Notes under the pieces: model-generated
Told to the model about the DNA's origin: nothing
The model's database searches: none
The model's input: the letters and a program-made list of their open reading frames with translations, nothing else
Shown here: one piece after another, positions 35,275-48,136 of the stretch
Layout: every line of letters begins with the position of its first letter
Position numbering within the stretch: position 1 is the first letter of the stretch
Position numbers and translations under genes: made by a program
Assembly (NCBI GenBank): GCA_037447655.1
Contig: JBBHKE010000953.1
Location: 62,001-126,000, forward strand
Length of the DNA stretch: 64,000 bases
Direction: 5' to 3'
Source of the DNA: Zygnema cylindricum
Lineage: Eukaryota > Streptophyta > Zygnematophyceae > Zygnematales > Zygnemataceae

Positions 35275-38200
35275 ATGGCTATGCCTAAGCGAGCTCTCGG
35301 TAATACTGGCCTCCAAGTGTCGGTACTAGGGTTTGGCGCGTCTCCTTTAGGGAACGTCTTCAGTACTATTAACGAGGATGAGGGCATCCAGGCCGTACAT
35401 CGCGCAGTAGCTCTAGGAATCAACTTCTTTGACGTTTCACCGTAAGGAGCTCTTGCTTTTTAAATTTCCCGATGATGTTGTTAATAATTTACGCTCTTAA
35501 TAGTGGGAGAGGTTTGGGACTTCTCAACGTTCTGATGAATCTCTAAGGTGTTGCTGCTGATTGCACGAAGAAACAAAGACCAGAAAAAGGTTAACTAGCA
35601 GTGTTATGAATTAGGTTAACTGCGGACCTATTTTTTGTTGTTTTTTTTGTAGAAAGAAGTCGTGTTGAATGTTGTTCTTAGAATTGATGTTTTGCGGATG
35701 TCTCATGACCATGTTGGTCCCTTCTGTTTGCATTATTCTGACAAACAGTTGTGAATTGACGTTGAACTCTCGTTTACTTGTAGAATGTAGCAGTAACAAG
35801 AAGTCTGGTAGACATTTCGTGTAAAGGTACCTCGTTCAAACTGTAGAACCAGTTTTGTTTAACTTGCTTGGTAGGAACATTTTGAGTATCAAATGCGTCC
35901 ATTATCTTGCTTTTCTGTTCTAATGACGTACATTGACAATGGAAGTAAACACGATTGTCGCGTATTTTACGCACATATGAATACATGCTAAATGGACAGC
36001 TTTTAACTCTTTACAGAATAGCTATGCTAATGTTAGAGCGTACAATTGCTGATATCTCTGTTCTAGGGAAACCTAGGAGAAAATGTGCATGCGCTAATGT
36101 TAATCACTTGATATGGAGGACCCTACAAAAGTGAGAATTGTGTGGATTAATGTTGTTTTGAGCTCGCTAAAATAAACCAGACTGGTTTGGGTGAAGAATG
36201 ACATGGTGCCTTCCTTACTTTCTCTCTCAGTTAAGTCCATGTTGTTTGCGCAGTGTCATTTCGAGTCAGATCTTTGTTTATATACATATTTATTTATTTT
36301 CTAAACTGTACAAATATGTGGATGCCATTGTTCATGTCTGTCAAAGTCAATCATGGTTCTTTATTCTTCTTGACTTTTTCGCTGTATATCTTGGTTGTGA
36401 AATCCAATGGCCTTGAACAAATTTCCTGTTCTCTTTCAACTATTTTACAGGTTTTATGGGGCTACTTTGGCAGAGCAGGTGCTTGGGAAGGCTTTGAAAG
36501 ATATTCCTCGAGAAAAATTTGTGCTATCTACCAAAGTGGGCCGATATGGACCTACTTTATTTGATTTCAGTGCTGAACGAATCACCCGCAGCGTTGACGA
36601 GAGCTTGAAGCGATTGAATGTTGACTTTATCGACATAATTCAATGCCATGATATTGAGTTTGGCTCCATGGATCAGGTCTGGGTCCAACCACCTCTTGCT
36701 CGTTGCAAGTGGTTTTAACCTCCATTTCATATTTTGATATTGTGTGGTCTTTTATGTTTGCACATATTTTGGTAAGGTAGTCACATTACTCTTCATTTCT
36801 ATACAGTTTTATGAGTAAACAGCCCACCGCTATTAGAGTTCAATTTTTTTTTGGGCAGTCAAAGTTGTTTAACTTTGTAATCACCTTAAAAGGAAATGCC
36901 CTTCGATCTTGAAAATCAGAAAACCGTGTGATGAGAAAAGGTACATTGACTGCCCGCAAAATGTTTCACTCTAATAGCGACGAGCAGTGTAGTTGTAAAT
37001 TTGCTTATGATTGTTGGAAAATCCATGATTACTCAGAGCAACGCAGTAAATTTCGGTAGTGTAACTACTCTACCAATGTAATAGCCTGTTATTGTTCATA
37101 TCTATGACATGTTGTGTCCATTATTTCGGTGATTTTGGTTGTTCCCCCTCCCCCTTTTTCATGTCTGAATTGTGAGTTCTCTGAGCAAATGCACTTACAG
37201 CCTGTTGGAAAATTGGCACGTGGTCTTTTCTTATTTACTAAAATAAAACAAACTTTCATAATGCGTATATGCGAATTCTGAAAGTTGAGAAGAACCATTT
37301 TTGTTTTTTTATTCTTTTGGTTGAGATACTGTTTCTCACGAGAACTGAGGATTGTTTTCTGGATGCAGATTGTCTCAGAAACCTTACCTGCTCTTCAAAA
37401 GCTCAAAGAAACCGGAAAAGTACGATTCATCGGAATCACAGGATTGCCTTTAAAGATTTTCAAATCTGTCCTGGACAGAGTTCCAGCAGGAACAGTTGAT
37501 GTTGTTTTATCTTATTGTCACAACAGCTTAAACGATCAGACGCTTATTGACCTAATTCCATACTTGAAGGAAAAGGGCGTCGGTATTATTAGTGCTTCGC
37601 CACTATCTATGGGGCTTTTAACTGGAACAGGTGCCCCATCATGGCATCCAGCACCGGTCGAAGTGCAGGTGAGGTTCTGTTTTCAAGTTACGAAGCAAAA
37701 GGATATGGAGTACTGGTTAAAAACCTGCTAGAAATGTTGTTTGTTTTGTGCATACATGTCTTAGGACATGCAAGTTATGCAACAGTTGTTGCTTATAACC
37801 ATACGTATGACCACAGGTGTTTTTCCAATACTGAAAAATACGAAGTATAATACACTTGGCAGATTTCAATTCTCTTAGCAGACACCTATGAGGCCTGGAA
37901 TGGGATTAGCTTACGGGAAGCTTAGCCTGTCGAGTATTCGAACTGTTGGACAGGTGGTGGCCAGATCCAGATTTGGTTTGTCTTTTTTGGGAGCTGTACA
38001 TGTTTTGTTGATCTGTTTGAACTCTCAGTGAACGCAGGCCGTTTGTGTGCCGTCTGCCAATGGGCTTCGATTGTATTGATGGAAACACGGTCTTTTGCTT
38101 GATGTGATTTTGCCTCAGACAATCAGTAAATATCGTGAGGGCCACCACTTCCTTCTGCTGGAGTTATACGTACACTAGACAAAGCAGAAAAACAGTTGCC

Positions 38201-38791
38201 AAATTTGTTATCATTGGAACCACGACGAATGAAGGCTGTGATGGATGCGGAATGTTCATCTTTGGGCTGATAGTGGGGAGGTTGTCTGGTGGCCTGTCTG
38301 AACTTTTGGTCCAGATGGCTTGTGGAGCCGCAGCAGCTCACTGCAAAGCTCGCAAAGTGAGCCTCCCCGAGCTGGCCCTGCAGTATGCCGTGGCCCATCC
38401 AGATGTCTCCACCACACTGGTCGGCATGTGCAGTCCACAGCAGGTGATACCCAGCTCCCACACCGTTCTTTAACCACATTTAAGTCTCTTCCACGTTCGG
38501 CTAGCTCAATTGAGGGACGACTGGATGCATTTTAAGGCAGGCGTATCATTGTCCAAACGTGTGTTTTGTTCGGTTACTTCTTAGCAATTCATGGCAGTTT
38601 TAGTGTAAGAGTTGTTTTCTTGTGTGTGACACACTTGGGTTTGTGGAAGTTAACAGGTGGAGGAGAATGTCGCGGCTGTTATCAAGGCCTGTTCAGGAGA
38701 GACGGATCAGCAGATGTTGGCTGAAGTGGAAGTCATTTTGAAACCTATTAAGAATGTGACATGGCCAAGCGGGCTGCCAGAAAACAACTAA
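35275..38791 (+). CDS. L-galactose dehydrogenase (aldo-keto reductase family)
   Basis: Five exons: 35275-35441, 36451-36676, 37369-37668, 38315-38443, 38657-38791; 957 bases, 318 residues, all borders GT-AG and in phase. The product oxidises L-galactose to L-galactono-1,4-lactone with NAD+ in the plant (Smirnoff-Wheeler) ascorbate pathway, normally in the cytosol. Recognised from the N-terminal ALGNTGLQVSVLGFGASPLG, the middle CHDIEFGSMDQIVSETLPAL and ETGKVRFIGITGLPL, and the C-terminal QVEENVAAVIKA and NVTWPSGLPENN. The aldo-keto reductase tetrad is visible: Asp53, Tyr58, Lys84 and His122. Length equals the plant enzyme. Two ATGs (35275, 35281) are close together; I chose the first. The frame stays open upstream to an ATG at 35074. 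No damage seen. Confidence 0.93.
36817..36992. mobile_element. MITE-like element in dehydrogenase intron 2
   Basis: Inverted ends ACCGCTATTAGAG (left) and CTCTAATAGCGACGAGCAGT (right) resemble the CTACACC-type termini. A second inverted pair lies inside: GGGCAGTCAA and TTGACTGCCC. About 176 bp, no coding content, inside the intron 36677-37368. Confidence 0.45.
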
Positions 38792-41296
38792 ACACCGAAT
38801 ATTTTGTTTCATGGTCAACGCGACGAGGTGAGCTTATATTTAAATTACCAAGCCAATTTTGTTCCTCGATAGTGGTTACTCTTTAAATTTTACACCGTGG
38901 TCGATAACAAGATCGATATTGAGTTAGCACCTAGGTAGTGGATGAGGAAGCGCCATATACACATTCGTTGTAATGGGATTCATTTGTCACTTGTGAATAA
39001 CATCGTTGCCATTTCTTGTTGTCTCCCTCGTTTTCTTTGTATCGCCTGAGATTGACAAACAAATTCTCTTGTTTGTAGCTGAGATTACCCAGTGTTTGTC
39101 CATTAGGTCTTCATCACTGTATCAATGATATTTGGTACTGGCAATGTATGTAGCTAGTACCAAATAGGCTTTTGAGTCATCAATTTGTCCGAATTGTTCA
39201 TTTCCTGCTGCTGGTTGGGAATGCTTTGTCTGGTCAGGTCTTTTCTCACAACGAATGTGTATATGGACAATGTCATTTCATAGCAGCTGTCTCTGGGGAA
39301 GAAGGGTGTACTAATGAATTCAACAATCATTTGTTAACAATGTATTGTTTTTTGAACCAGCGACCTTTGTAATTACCTCAGCATTCAGCAACCAAAGAAT
39401 CTTGGATGTGTTATTTACTTTGTTACTACATCAACGCAGGCTATGTGCAGTTTAATTGTCACGTTGAAATTTCGATCTATCGCTAACAAGTCTTCTTCGA
39501 GTGTAATTTCTATATGAGTGAAATCTACAATTTGCAAATCATTTTTCTTCAAAATGTATTTTGGTTCCTCCTGCGTAGGTCATCTGATCCAGGGCCTAAA
39601 CTTCTTTGTGGCCATCATGACTTAATGTAGATTCTTACTCACATTGTAACGTCCAATCCCAAACTCTTCTGGATTTGGGGAGTGCATGGGAGGGGAGGGG
39701 AGACAAAGGGGGAGGGAGTGGAGATGAGGGAGTGGGAAGGGAGGGGAGAAAAAAAAAGAGAGGGTTTCTTAAAGTTGTAAGCCTACAACAATATCAGTTA
39801 AGGTTGCAAATTTTCCACACAAGGAGTACAATCCACACAAATTACGCTGAGCTTAGAAACATGCCTTATTTGTTGTAGGTTGATTTGGAAAAACTTATTT
39901 TCCTATTATGGATGCAAAATTGAAGTGTGAAAATTGAAATCCTCATTATTTTTTGGTGAAGGTTTAAAGACACACTCTTTGCGATGAAGATTGAAACTTA
40001 CCAACCGAAAACTGTAGACCGTCTAATTAGAGTATTTAAAAAACGCCATATTCGTTGAAGGATTCAAAATTTAGAATATAAATATCCCAAAACAAAATAA
40101 TTGAGTTATCAAAGTGTGTTGAAAATCATATTCCACTCTAATTTAGGTATGTGGGAAATTTAGACCAAATTGGGGCAAAGGATGAAAATCTTTCAACTGA
40201 AGTCTTTTTAACCACATTCGCTATGGTCCATTTCAAAACCAAACCAATCACTACAAGTTTTGCGAAATATCTAAGACTGTCCGGCACAAACCCACATCAA
40301 CTGGGAAAGTACAAAACTACCATTGATCGGTGAAGATTGCGAAATCTCAAATTCCAAGCTGACATCGACACTAATGACAGGGATTTGAAAAGACTCCAGT
40401 TATGACAAAAACATGCAAGTTTTTCAGCTTTCGATCACATTCACCTTGAATTCGGGCTTTTAGGGCTACTGTAAGTTGGCGTCAGAAAAATTATTCCGGA
40501 CCATAAAGGAGGCAAAGTCTGATTTTCTCATTTTCGTCCACAGTAATAAGGGTTTCTATGTATAACTTCTCTCCTGAAATGCAAAGGATACGACAAGCAA
40601 GGATGCCAAATGGAATTGTAGTCAGAAATCCACCCTAATTAAGGTGAATTTAAAATCAAGCATTTTAGCCCGAAAAGTCTGCAGGACAGGTAATATCCTC
40701 ACCAATAACCACGGAAAATTTGACATTAGGGTTAAGGAACGTTTATTTTTTGTTTTAATAATCTCACACTTCTCATGAAGTAACGGAAATTATCAGTTGT
40801 AGGTTAAAATCCACACGAATTCAGTTGAGACATGAAGCTGCCCTCTCAAACTAATTTCAAAAGACAATTGGACATTCCTCCGAAACTAGCGACAGAGGTG
40901 AAGCTTCCAGAATATTGCTTTTTTTTTTTCTAAAGGATGGAGAAAAGAGAAAGAGAAGTAGCTAAAGACGCACAACGGAGGGAGAAAGTTTCTTTTTGGA
41001 TAAATAGAAAGATGAGTATGAGTAGTAATAGAAGAAGCTCTGCCCAGGAACAACTACATAGACGATTGAATAGTATTGCGAGGAAAGGTACGTAAAAAAT
41101 GAGTAGCAATAGAAAAAAAAAATCAGTTAGTTTTTTTAATGGAGGAATGGAGAGAGATGAAAGAGTGGAAACTAAAAAAAACGAGATCATAGAAAAGCTT
41201 TCGTGTACTTGAGTTTCTTTCTTGAGGAATAGTGAGTGATTGAAGTCATGCGACAAGAAAAAGGGTCAGCAAGACACGGGCACGTATCTGAACAAC
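38792..41296. other. 3' flank and intergenic region, no gene seen
   Basis: Likely 3' UTR first, then AT-rich DNA. A purine-rich patch lies at 39675-39765. The minus strand from 40920 to 41256 gives a hydrophobic 108-codon frame made by a purine-rich plus strand; I do not regard it as a gene. Confidence 0.5.
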
Positions 41297-41660
41297 ACGT
41301 CTACAATGCCACGTTCAAACGGTGGACGTCTACAATGTCACGCACAAACGTTGGGCGTCTACAATGACACGCACAAAACATTGAACGTCTACACTCACTA
41401 CAAACACTAAACGTCTACCATGTCACGTACAAACATTGGACGTCTACAATACCATGTCACGTACAAACATTGAACGTCTACCATGTCACGTATAAACATT
41501 GGACGTCTACTATATCACGTACAGACATTCGACGTCTACCCTGTGAAGTACAAACATTGGACGACTAGAATGTCACGAAAAGTTTGACGTCTACGGTTTG
41601 ACAAAAGATATTATAGACATCAACAACCGTCACAGGCACTGGACGTCTACAACCGTCATA
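41297..41660 (+). repeat. Degenerate minisatellite, unit about 29 bp
   Basis: About a dozen units built on ACGTCTACAATGTCACG followed by TACAAACATTGG. Unit length varies from roughly 25 to 34 bases and the units become more diverged toward 41600. Confidence 0.85.
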
Positions 41661-43424
41661 GTCAAATGTCTTTATTGCAAATATTGCAATGGCAAAACCA
41701 TCTATGTACAAAAGGGGTAAAACTGAAAAAAACATTTTGAGGCTACAAAAGTCACAAGAAAACAATCTACGCCTGAAAATTGAAACGAAAGAGAACAATA
41801 CTAACAAGAGCAAAGGACCAAAACAAAACAATAACAGACTAAGACCGCCTACCGAATGAAAAAACCTAGACTTGACTTCCCATAGACAAATTAAGGTCCG
41901 CAACCACGAAGATCATGGATGTGTACCTTGGCGAAAGGCCTAGAAGACCCCGCTAGTCTTCGGCTAGTGTGCTACGCCGAAGGAGAGCCGCAGCGTGTTG
42001 AAGTGCAATTGAGACACGTTGACGGTAGAACGCAACCAAAAGGCTTTGTGGAGGACTCCCTAGACCCCGGGATTCAAACGTTTTTTCGCACACACTGGCG
42101 AAGGAAGTCATCAAATTACTTATCCAAAGATCAAAAAATCTCCACTGAAAATGTGACAAACTAGTCTGATGGGTCTCGGTGAGTGTAATCACTTTCCTTT
42201 GAAGCCGCTGTGTCCCGAGCCGCCACACCTAAATGCGAAGTCGCGCGAGATAAAATGTGTGTCCCAGTCGGATCCGTGAGGTCCCCATCGCCAAGCGTCC
42301 TCCCAACACCATGAAGAAAAACCAAGTCAACCGAGGGGTTGGGAGATGAAACTCTGAGACCTCCATAAGTCCTCAGAGTGAACAACTTCTAAAAAGCCTC
42401 TAAGATAACTCTGACCCCTTTGTGTTTCAGCAAAAACAACAGCCACATTGGCACACAAAAACTCTGACCACTTTCACCCATGTTAAGGCAAGACTCCCCT
42501 GAGTCGATAGCAAAAAGAATCTCTGAATTTGCTCCCCTGAGCAGTAAGTTATGGAGGGTCAAAGTTGACCTTTTGTACAGAAGCTCTCTGGGAGAGAGGG
42601 TCCTATCTCCTAATTTTTCCTATCTCCTAATTTTTCTAAGTCCTATCTCTCTCACAGACTCTATCTACTAATGTACGAAGCCAATCATATTCCACTTCCG
42701 TACACAAAAGTCAGCTGCCGGTGTACTTTTTGTACGGACATTGTACGACATGGCCTGAATGTTGACATGTGGTATATCCAGATTGGCTCCCTTAATCCTC
42801 GGAGATGCCGCGATCCAATGTTATTCCGCCACGTGTCCTCGATGTGGGGATGACCAAAAACCGCCAAAATCGTCTTCCGCGATCTCGGCGTTCATTCTGG
42901 CCCTCTGATTAAATTCACATTTAATTGTAGCCGTAATAAATACCTGCGCAATATTCGTTTCGCTAAAGAAACAAATGCGCGGTATTTGTTTCTTTATCCG
43001 TACCACAATCCGTACTTTTACATTACTGAATCTATGTATCCCGTAAATAGTTTCAGTTAAAGGAATTATCCTACTTGGTAATGTATAATTAAATATCAAA
43101 CCCAATAGTACGTAACACTAAGTCTAGACTTAACCGATAAGGCTACCGGCTACCGGCTGCCTGCCGTTCGGCAGGTATTAGAATCAAATCCTGGGTGCAG
43201 CACATACCCCTTTAGTAAATAAACCTCTAACGGTAAATAAACTAATATATATATATCCCTTAAACCTCTGGATAGCCTAGGTAGCCATGGCTCTAGCTTC
43301 CTCTCCAATTTCTCAGTGACTTGTCGGAAGTTAGAGGTAGATTGCCTCGACTTCTACTTTATTTCTATTTACACCTAGAAAATACTTTAAACGGGCCATT
43401 AATTTTCTACACTTCCCTTATTTT

Positions 43425-44981
43425 CTAGTCAATTTTTAATTTCAGACCACACTTCTCCCTGTAGCAAATTAGCTTAGGGGAAGGCACAAGTTTGGTCATC
43501 ATATCTGCTACCATCTCACTATCTGGTCGGTACTCTAAACTGATTATTTTGTTTTCTACTTTCTCTCTAACAAAGCTGAGTCTAATGTCCATGTGTTTGG
43601 CTTTAAAATGATGTTTAGGATTGGCAGAAATAGCGATAGGTGCCTGATTATCACAAAAAATTTTCTGCACACCACTTTTAAGGTGACCAAGCTCACTAAG
43701 CAAAGACTTGACCCACATCGATTCTTTTACAGCAGAGCAAGAGGCCATATACTCAGCCTCCATGGTGGACTGGGCAATAACTTTTTGCTGTTTGCTACTC
43801 CAACATCAAGCCCCATCACCCACATATAATACATATCCACAAGTGCATCTCCTTATCGGAGCATCACCATAACTGGCATCACTCCAAGTAGTGATGTCAG
43901 TATTCTCCCCACCCAAATTCAACCATAGATCCCTAGTTCTTATCAAATATCTAAGGACTCTCTTAGCTGCCTCCTAATCCCTCTTAGTGGGAGCATTTAG
44001 ACTTCTACTCAGCACTCCTACAGCTGCAGCTAAATCTGGCCTTGTACAATTCATAAAATAGATTAGACTTCCCACTACTTCCCTGTAAGGAATAGTCTGC
44101 ATGAACTTCTGTTCTTCAGAAGATAATTCCTCGTCTAAGACTATGACTCCTTTTTCCTCACTCTCCTCACTTCCCTTCTTCAACTCCATTGGAGTTGTAC
44201 AATTATTAGCTTTATCCATCTGAAATTTTTCAAGCATGTTCCCTATTGCTTATTTTTGAGTCAATCTTATAATCTTTATTTTTCGGTCTCTTTCTACTTG
44301 AATTCCCAAAATATATTTTGCTTCCCCCATATCATTCATTTCAAATCTCCCCTTAAGATTGGTTTTCAGTTTATTAGTTTTTTCCATTGATTTACTTAAA
44401 ACAAACAAATTATCAACATAAATTGCAATAAATATAAAACCTTCCTCATCTTCGAAAACATAGATTGAGTGATCTGAGCTGATCCGGATGTATCCCAGAC
44501 CGGTAAGAAACTCATTAAGCTTCTTATTCCACTGTGGAGGCGCCTGTTTCAAACCATAAAGAGATTTAATCAGCCGGCATAACTTACTCTCCTCTCCTTC
44601 CTCCACAAACCCTTCGGGTTGTCGCATGAAGATCTCCTCTTCCAATTCTATATGCAAAAAGGATTTTTTGATTTCCATCTGGTGCACTCCCATGTCTTAC
44701 GCTGCTGCCAGACTGAGAAGTATGCGGACGGAGGGAAATCTGACCACCGGGGCAAAGGTTTCCTCGTAGTCAATTCCCTCTTTTTGTGTAAATCCCTTTG
44801 CCACTAATCTGGCCTTGTATCGCTCGATTGTGTTATCTGGGTTCAGTTTTAATTTGAAAACCCACTTACAACCGATTGGTTTTCGGTTAGGTGGACAGTC
44901 CACCAGCTCCCAAGTATCGGCTGCCATGATTGAAGCCATCTCCTCATGATGGCTGTCTTCCACCGGTTTCTTTTTGGACAA
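43425..44981 (-). pseudogene. Element 1 reverse transcriptase and RNase H
   Basis: Frames at 44697-44981 ([20 protein letters not shown]), 44250-44693 (CRLIKSLYGLKQAPPQW; AIYVDNLFVLSK), 43974-44237 and 43425-43763 (RNase H: MEAEYMAS, then FCDNQAPIAIS and HMDIRLSFVRE). They belong to one pol region interrupted by stop codons near 44245, 44695 and 43800. The second Asp of the YVDD box is Asn. Confidence 0.85.
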
Positions 44982-45213
44982 GTCATCGCCTCTTCATAAG
45001 TTTGAGGTTCATCTTGATGAGATAGTTTAGTTACCTTGTTATTAACCTGTTTTTCTTGCAGTCTTTTGCTACTTCTCCTCCCCCCCTCAAAATCTGAGGC
45101 CGGAATAGATGGTTCTCGTGGATTCTTTCGAACAAACTCGGCTTCTCCCCTATCCCTTGATTCCGAATCAATTCCACCACGTCTTCCACTTCGGGTAGAG
45201 TTGTTACTGGAGT

Positions 45214-46237
45214 TTACACAGCCGAGTCCTTTTCGGTCTGATTTGTACCTGGAAGAATGTCATCGTCTCTAAAACCCGGATAGTTAGGGAGCTCAAAGTC
45301 ATCGGAATTTTCTGACTCAAATCTGATTTTTACTGACTTTGTATATTTGAAGGGATCCACAGACTTTCCTTCATCCATAACTACTAGATGCTTTACTAAG
45401 ATTATATCTTCTCTTTTTAGATCATAAACTCTATATCCTTTAACATCCTCATCATATCCTAATATGTATCCCGGTTTTCCTTTAGGATCTAGCTTCCAAT
45501 TAGACCGATCAGTATCTAGACTGAATACTTGACTGCCGAAAACCTTTAAGTGAGATATGTCTGGTTTTCGGCTTGTCCATCTCTCATAAGGTGTTTGATC
45601 TTTTATAGTTGAAGTAAGAACTCTATTTTTTAGGTAATTAGCACAGTTCATTGCTTCTGCCCAAAACCTTTTTTCTATCTTCTTATCTGACAACATACTT
45701 CTAGCACTATCACTTAGTGTTCTATTTAACCTTTCAACTACTCCATTCTATTCCGAGTTTTCTGGAACTGTCTTTTGGTGTTGGACCCCATCTTCCCTCA
45801 GAAAATCCTCAAACTGGTTAGAAATATACTCCACACCATTGTCACTCATTACTCTCTTGATTGGAGTTTCATGGAGTTTTTCACTCCATGCTGTATATTG
45901 TCTAAAACAATCTTGAGCTTCAGACTTGTTTTTCAAAAAATACACCCGGGAATACCGAGACCAATCATCAGTGATAGTCATCATAAATCTCTTCCCCCCC
46001 CCGTGAGGGCACTTTAGCCGGTCCCCAAATATCTGTGTGTACTAGATCTAGAGTTTTTTCTCCCTTATAGGTAGCTGTTTTAGGAAAGGGTAATCTGTGT
46101 GCTTTACCTTGAGCACATCCACTACAATCACTTATATTATCACTCTCACTGAACTGAATCCCTTCCACCACTCCCATCTTTTTCATCTCTCTTAGCTTAT
46201 CTAGATTCACATGCCCAAGCCTCTTATGCCACATCAT
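45214..46237 (-). pseudogene. Element 1 integrase
   Basis: The zinc-binding region (MWHKRLGHVNLDKL, CSGCAQGK) is at 46237-46120, followed by the first catalytic Asp (HTDIWGP), then SDNG with the second Asp near 45838. A TAG sits just before NGVVERLN, which carries the catalytic Glu. The downstream conserved segment (KRFWAEAMNCANYLKNR) is at 45600-45680. A +1 shift also separates 45968-46237 from 45748-45984. Confidence 0.85.
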
Positions 46238-46282
46238 AATATTATGAACACCAGCATAATAAAGTTTCTTCGTTTCATTACT

Positions 46283-47781
46283 TTAAATCATCATAAACAT
46301 CCCATGGCTACCTTTCTCAGCAATGAAATAGACATCCTCCTCAAAACTAGCAGTAAAGACTCCTTCCCTAGTGCTAGTAAAAAAACCCTTATCATCTAAT
46401 ACAGATGTAGAGATGAGGTTTTTGTTCAGCTGCGGAATAAACAATACATCGGAGAATGTTACTATGGATGTCTTTTCTTTTACTAACACTTTTAGATCTA
46501 CTGATCTTACAAGAGTAGTGGTGACTATCCTCCCATCCCCGTACTCTATCTCTACGGTGGGAAACTTTCTTATCTTAGTGAACAGGTGCCTATCCTTAAA
46601 CATGTGCATGGAGGCACCTGAATCTTTAATCTAGCCTGCTTCACCTTTCAATCCACCGTAAGCACATTTTTGCCTTCGTGGAATTTCGACCTTGTTTTTC
46701 GCCTCCAACTCCTCATCCAAAAGGAGCTCATCGTCCTCGTCTTCGGATTCCGCCTCATGTACCTGTGTCACAAGGGCCTTTTTCTTTCCTCTCGGGGTAC
46801 CACCGGTCTGCCCCTCCTTTAATCGAAGCTCGGTTAGCTTAGTGCACTCTGCCATATAGTGCCCCGGTTTCTTACAAAATTGCATAAACCTTTGGGAGCC
46901 CTTGGTCGGACCTCGTCGGCCTGATTTTTTTTCTCCCTACCCCCATAGTTTCCGACCGGTTTACGGGAATCCTTGTTCCTCCAATGGGTCGCAGTTGCCA
47001 AGGCTTGGCCACTCTTTCCTCCCCTTCGGATCTCAATCGTATTCTCCCGAACGAGAATCATCCCTATCACTGAGTTCCATATCCACCTTGAGTTCGGCAA
47101 GTCCTGCACACGGTTGACTATGTTCTTGAACTCATCGGGTAACTTCATCAGTAAACAGTTAACCTTTTCTTTTTCACTAAAATCTTTTCCCGCACTCTCT
47201 AGCTCCATGAAGAGTGTAGCAAGCTCATTGCAAAAATCCAACATCTTCCCCCTTTTGTATACATACTCCTTAACTTTCTGATCAGCCAACTGTTGTTGCT
47301 GAATCGTACCACTTCGGTACATTCCTATGGGAGCCATCCAAAGATCAGATGCCCTTTCTACCTGCAAATGAGGACATGCAAGTCGTTGAGTGAGATGGCG
47401 TAGGATGAAGTGCTTTGCCGCCATATTGTTGAAATCCTAGGTTTGAGTATCATTCTCCTCGTTGCTCGGAATAGGTGACATGAATGCTGAACCAGTTGTT
47501 ATTGGTGTGGCCGTCTCCTTCTCCGCTCCTTTGTCCATCACCTCTCCTTCCTTTGTCTTCTTCGTTGAAGATGGACCTTCTTTCTTTGTGAATCTGCTTC
47601 CTTCAAACCCTGGAGGAATTCCAAGACTTGATAGACGCCCCAATCGTCTACTCACTATCCCCCAATACTTTTTTTCGCATAGAGCTCTTATCATCATACT
47701 TTCCCAGTATATGAAGCCAGTTCCATTAAATATTGGTACCTTAGAGGGTGGGCCCATAACTTGAAACTCTGAGACCTCCAT
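46283..47781 (-). pseudogene. Element 1 gag and protease
   Basis: Gag starts at 47781, inside the LTR, with MEVSEFQVMGPP and then VPIFNGTGFIYWE. Gag core at 46834-47424 (LLMKLPDEFKNIVNRV). The zinc knuckle near 46870 is split by a frame change (CKKPGHYMAEC remains). The protease motif DSGAS follows at about 46600 but a TAG precedes it. Confidence 0.8.
47745..47761 (-). other. Primer binding site, half initiator tRNA-Met type
   Basis: Directly after the LTR the sense strand reads AGTTATGGGCCCACC, complementary to the anticodon stem-loop region of initiator tRNA-Met (which contains GGGCCCATAACC). Other copies: GGTTATGGGCCCACC at 55424 (perfect), GGTTATTGGCCCAC at 60974 and GGTTAGGGGCCCACC at 52266. 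Confidence 0.8.
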
Positions 47782-48095
47782 AAGTCCTCTAAGTGGACAG
47801 CTTCCAAGAAGCCTCTAGGATAACCCTGATCCCTTTGTGTTTCAGCAAACAAAACTGCCACCGTGGTAGACAAAAACTCTAACCAACTTCACCCCTGTGA
47901 AGGCAAGACTCCCTTGAGTCGATAACAAAAAGAATCTCTGAATTTGCTCCCCTGAGCAGTAAGTTATGGAGGGTCAAAGTTGACCTTTTGTACAAAAGCT
48001 CTTTAGGAGAGAGGATCCTATCTCCTAATTTTTCTAAGTCCTATCTCTCTCACAGACTCTATCTACCGATCTACGAAGGCAATCATATTCCACTT

Positions 48096-48136
48096 CCGTA
48101 CACAAAAGTACAGCTGCCGGTGTACTTTTTGTACGG
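48096..48136. promoter_or_regulatory. GTAC palindrome in the LTR
   Basis: CCGTACACAAAAGTACAGC followed by GGTGTACTTTTTGTACGG: an inverted repeat with four GTAC cores. Also at 42708-42737, 49635-49674, 52747-52786, 55878-55917, 6720-6758 and, decayed, 61310-61348. CACGTGTCA-type G-box words follow within about 100 bases. Confidence 0.7.

Noticed and set aside
40930-41256. 108-codon hydrophobic minus-strand frame, possible membrane protein
   Set aside because: The Phe/Leu/Ser-rich sequence results from a purine-rich plus strand; no conserved pattern.
41297-41660. Array of ~29-bp repeats that might suggest CRISPR
   Set aside because: The units are directly adjacent with no unique spacers, drift in sequence and length, and the context is eukaryotic. 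It is a minisatellite.
41919-42228. Plus- and minus-strand frames left of element 1 as separate genes
   Set aside because: The minus-strand part may belong to the split hydrolase-like gene, but no splice link or domain could be shown; the plus-strand frame has no support.
45036-47764. Plus-strand frames across element 1 (and 57102-60977 across element 5)
   Set aside because: They are shadows of the minus-strand gag-pol, recognisable by their matching positions in both elements.
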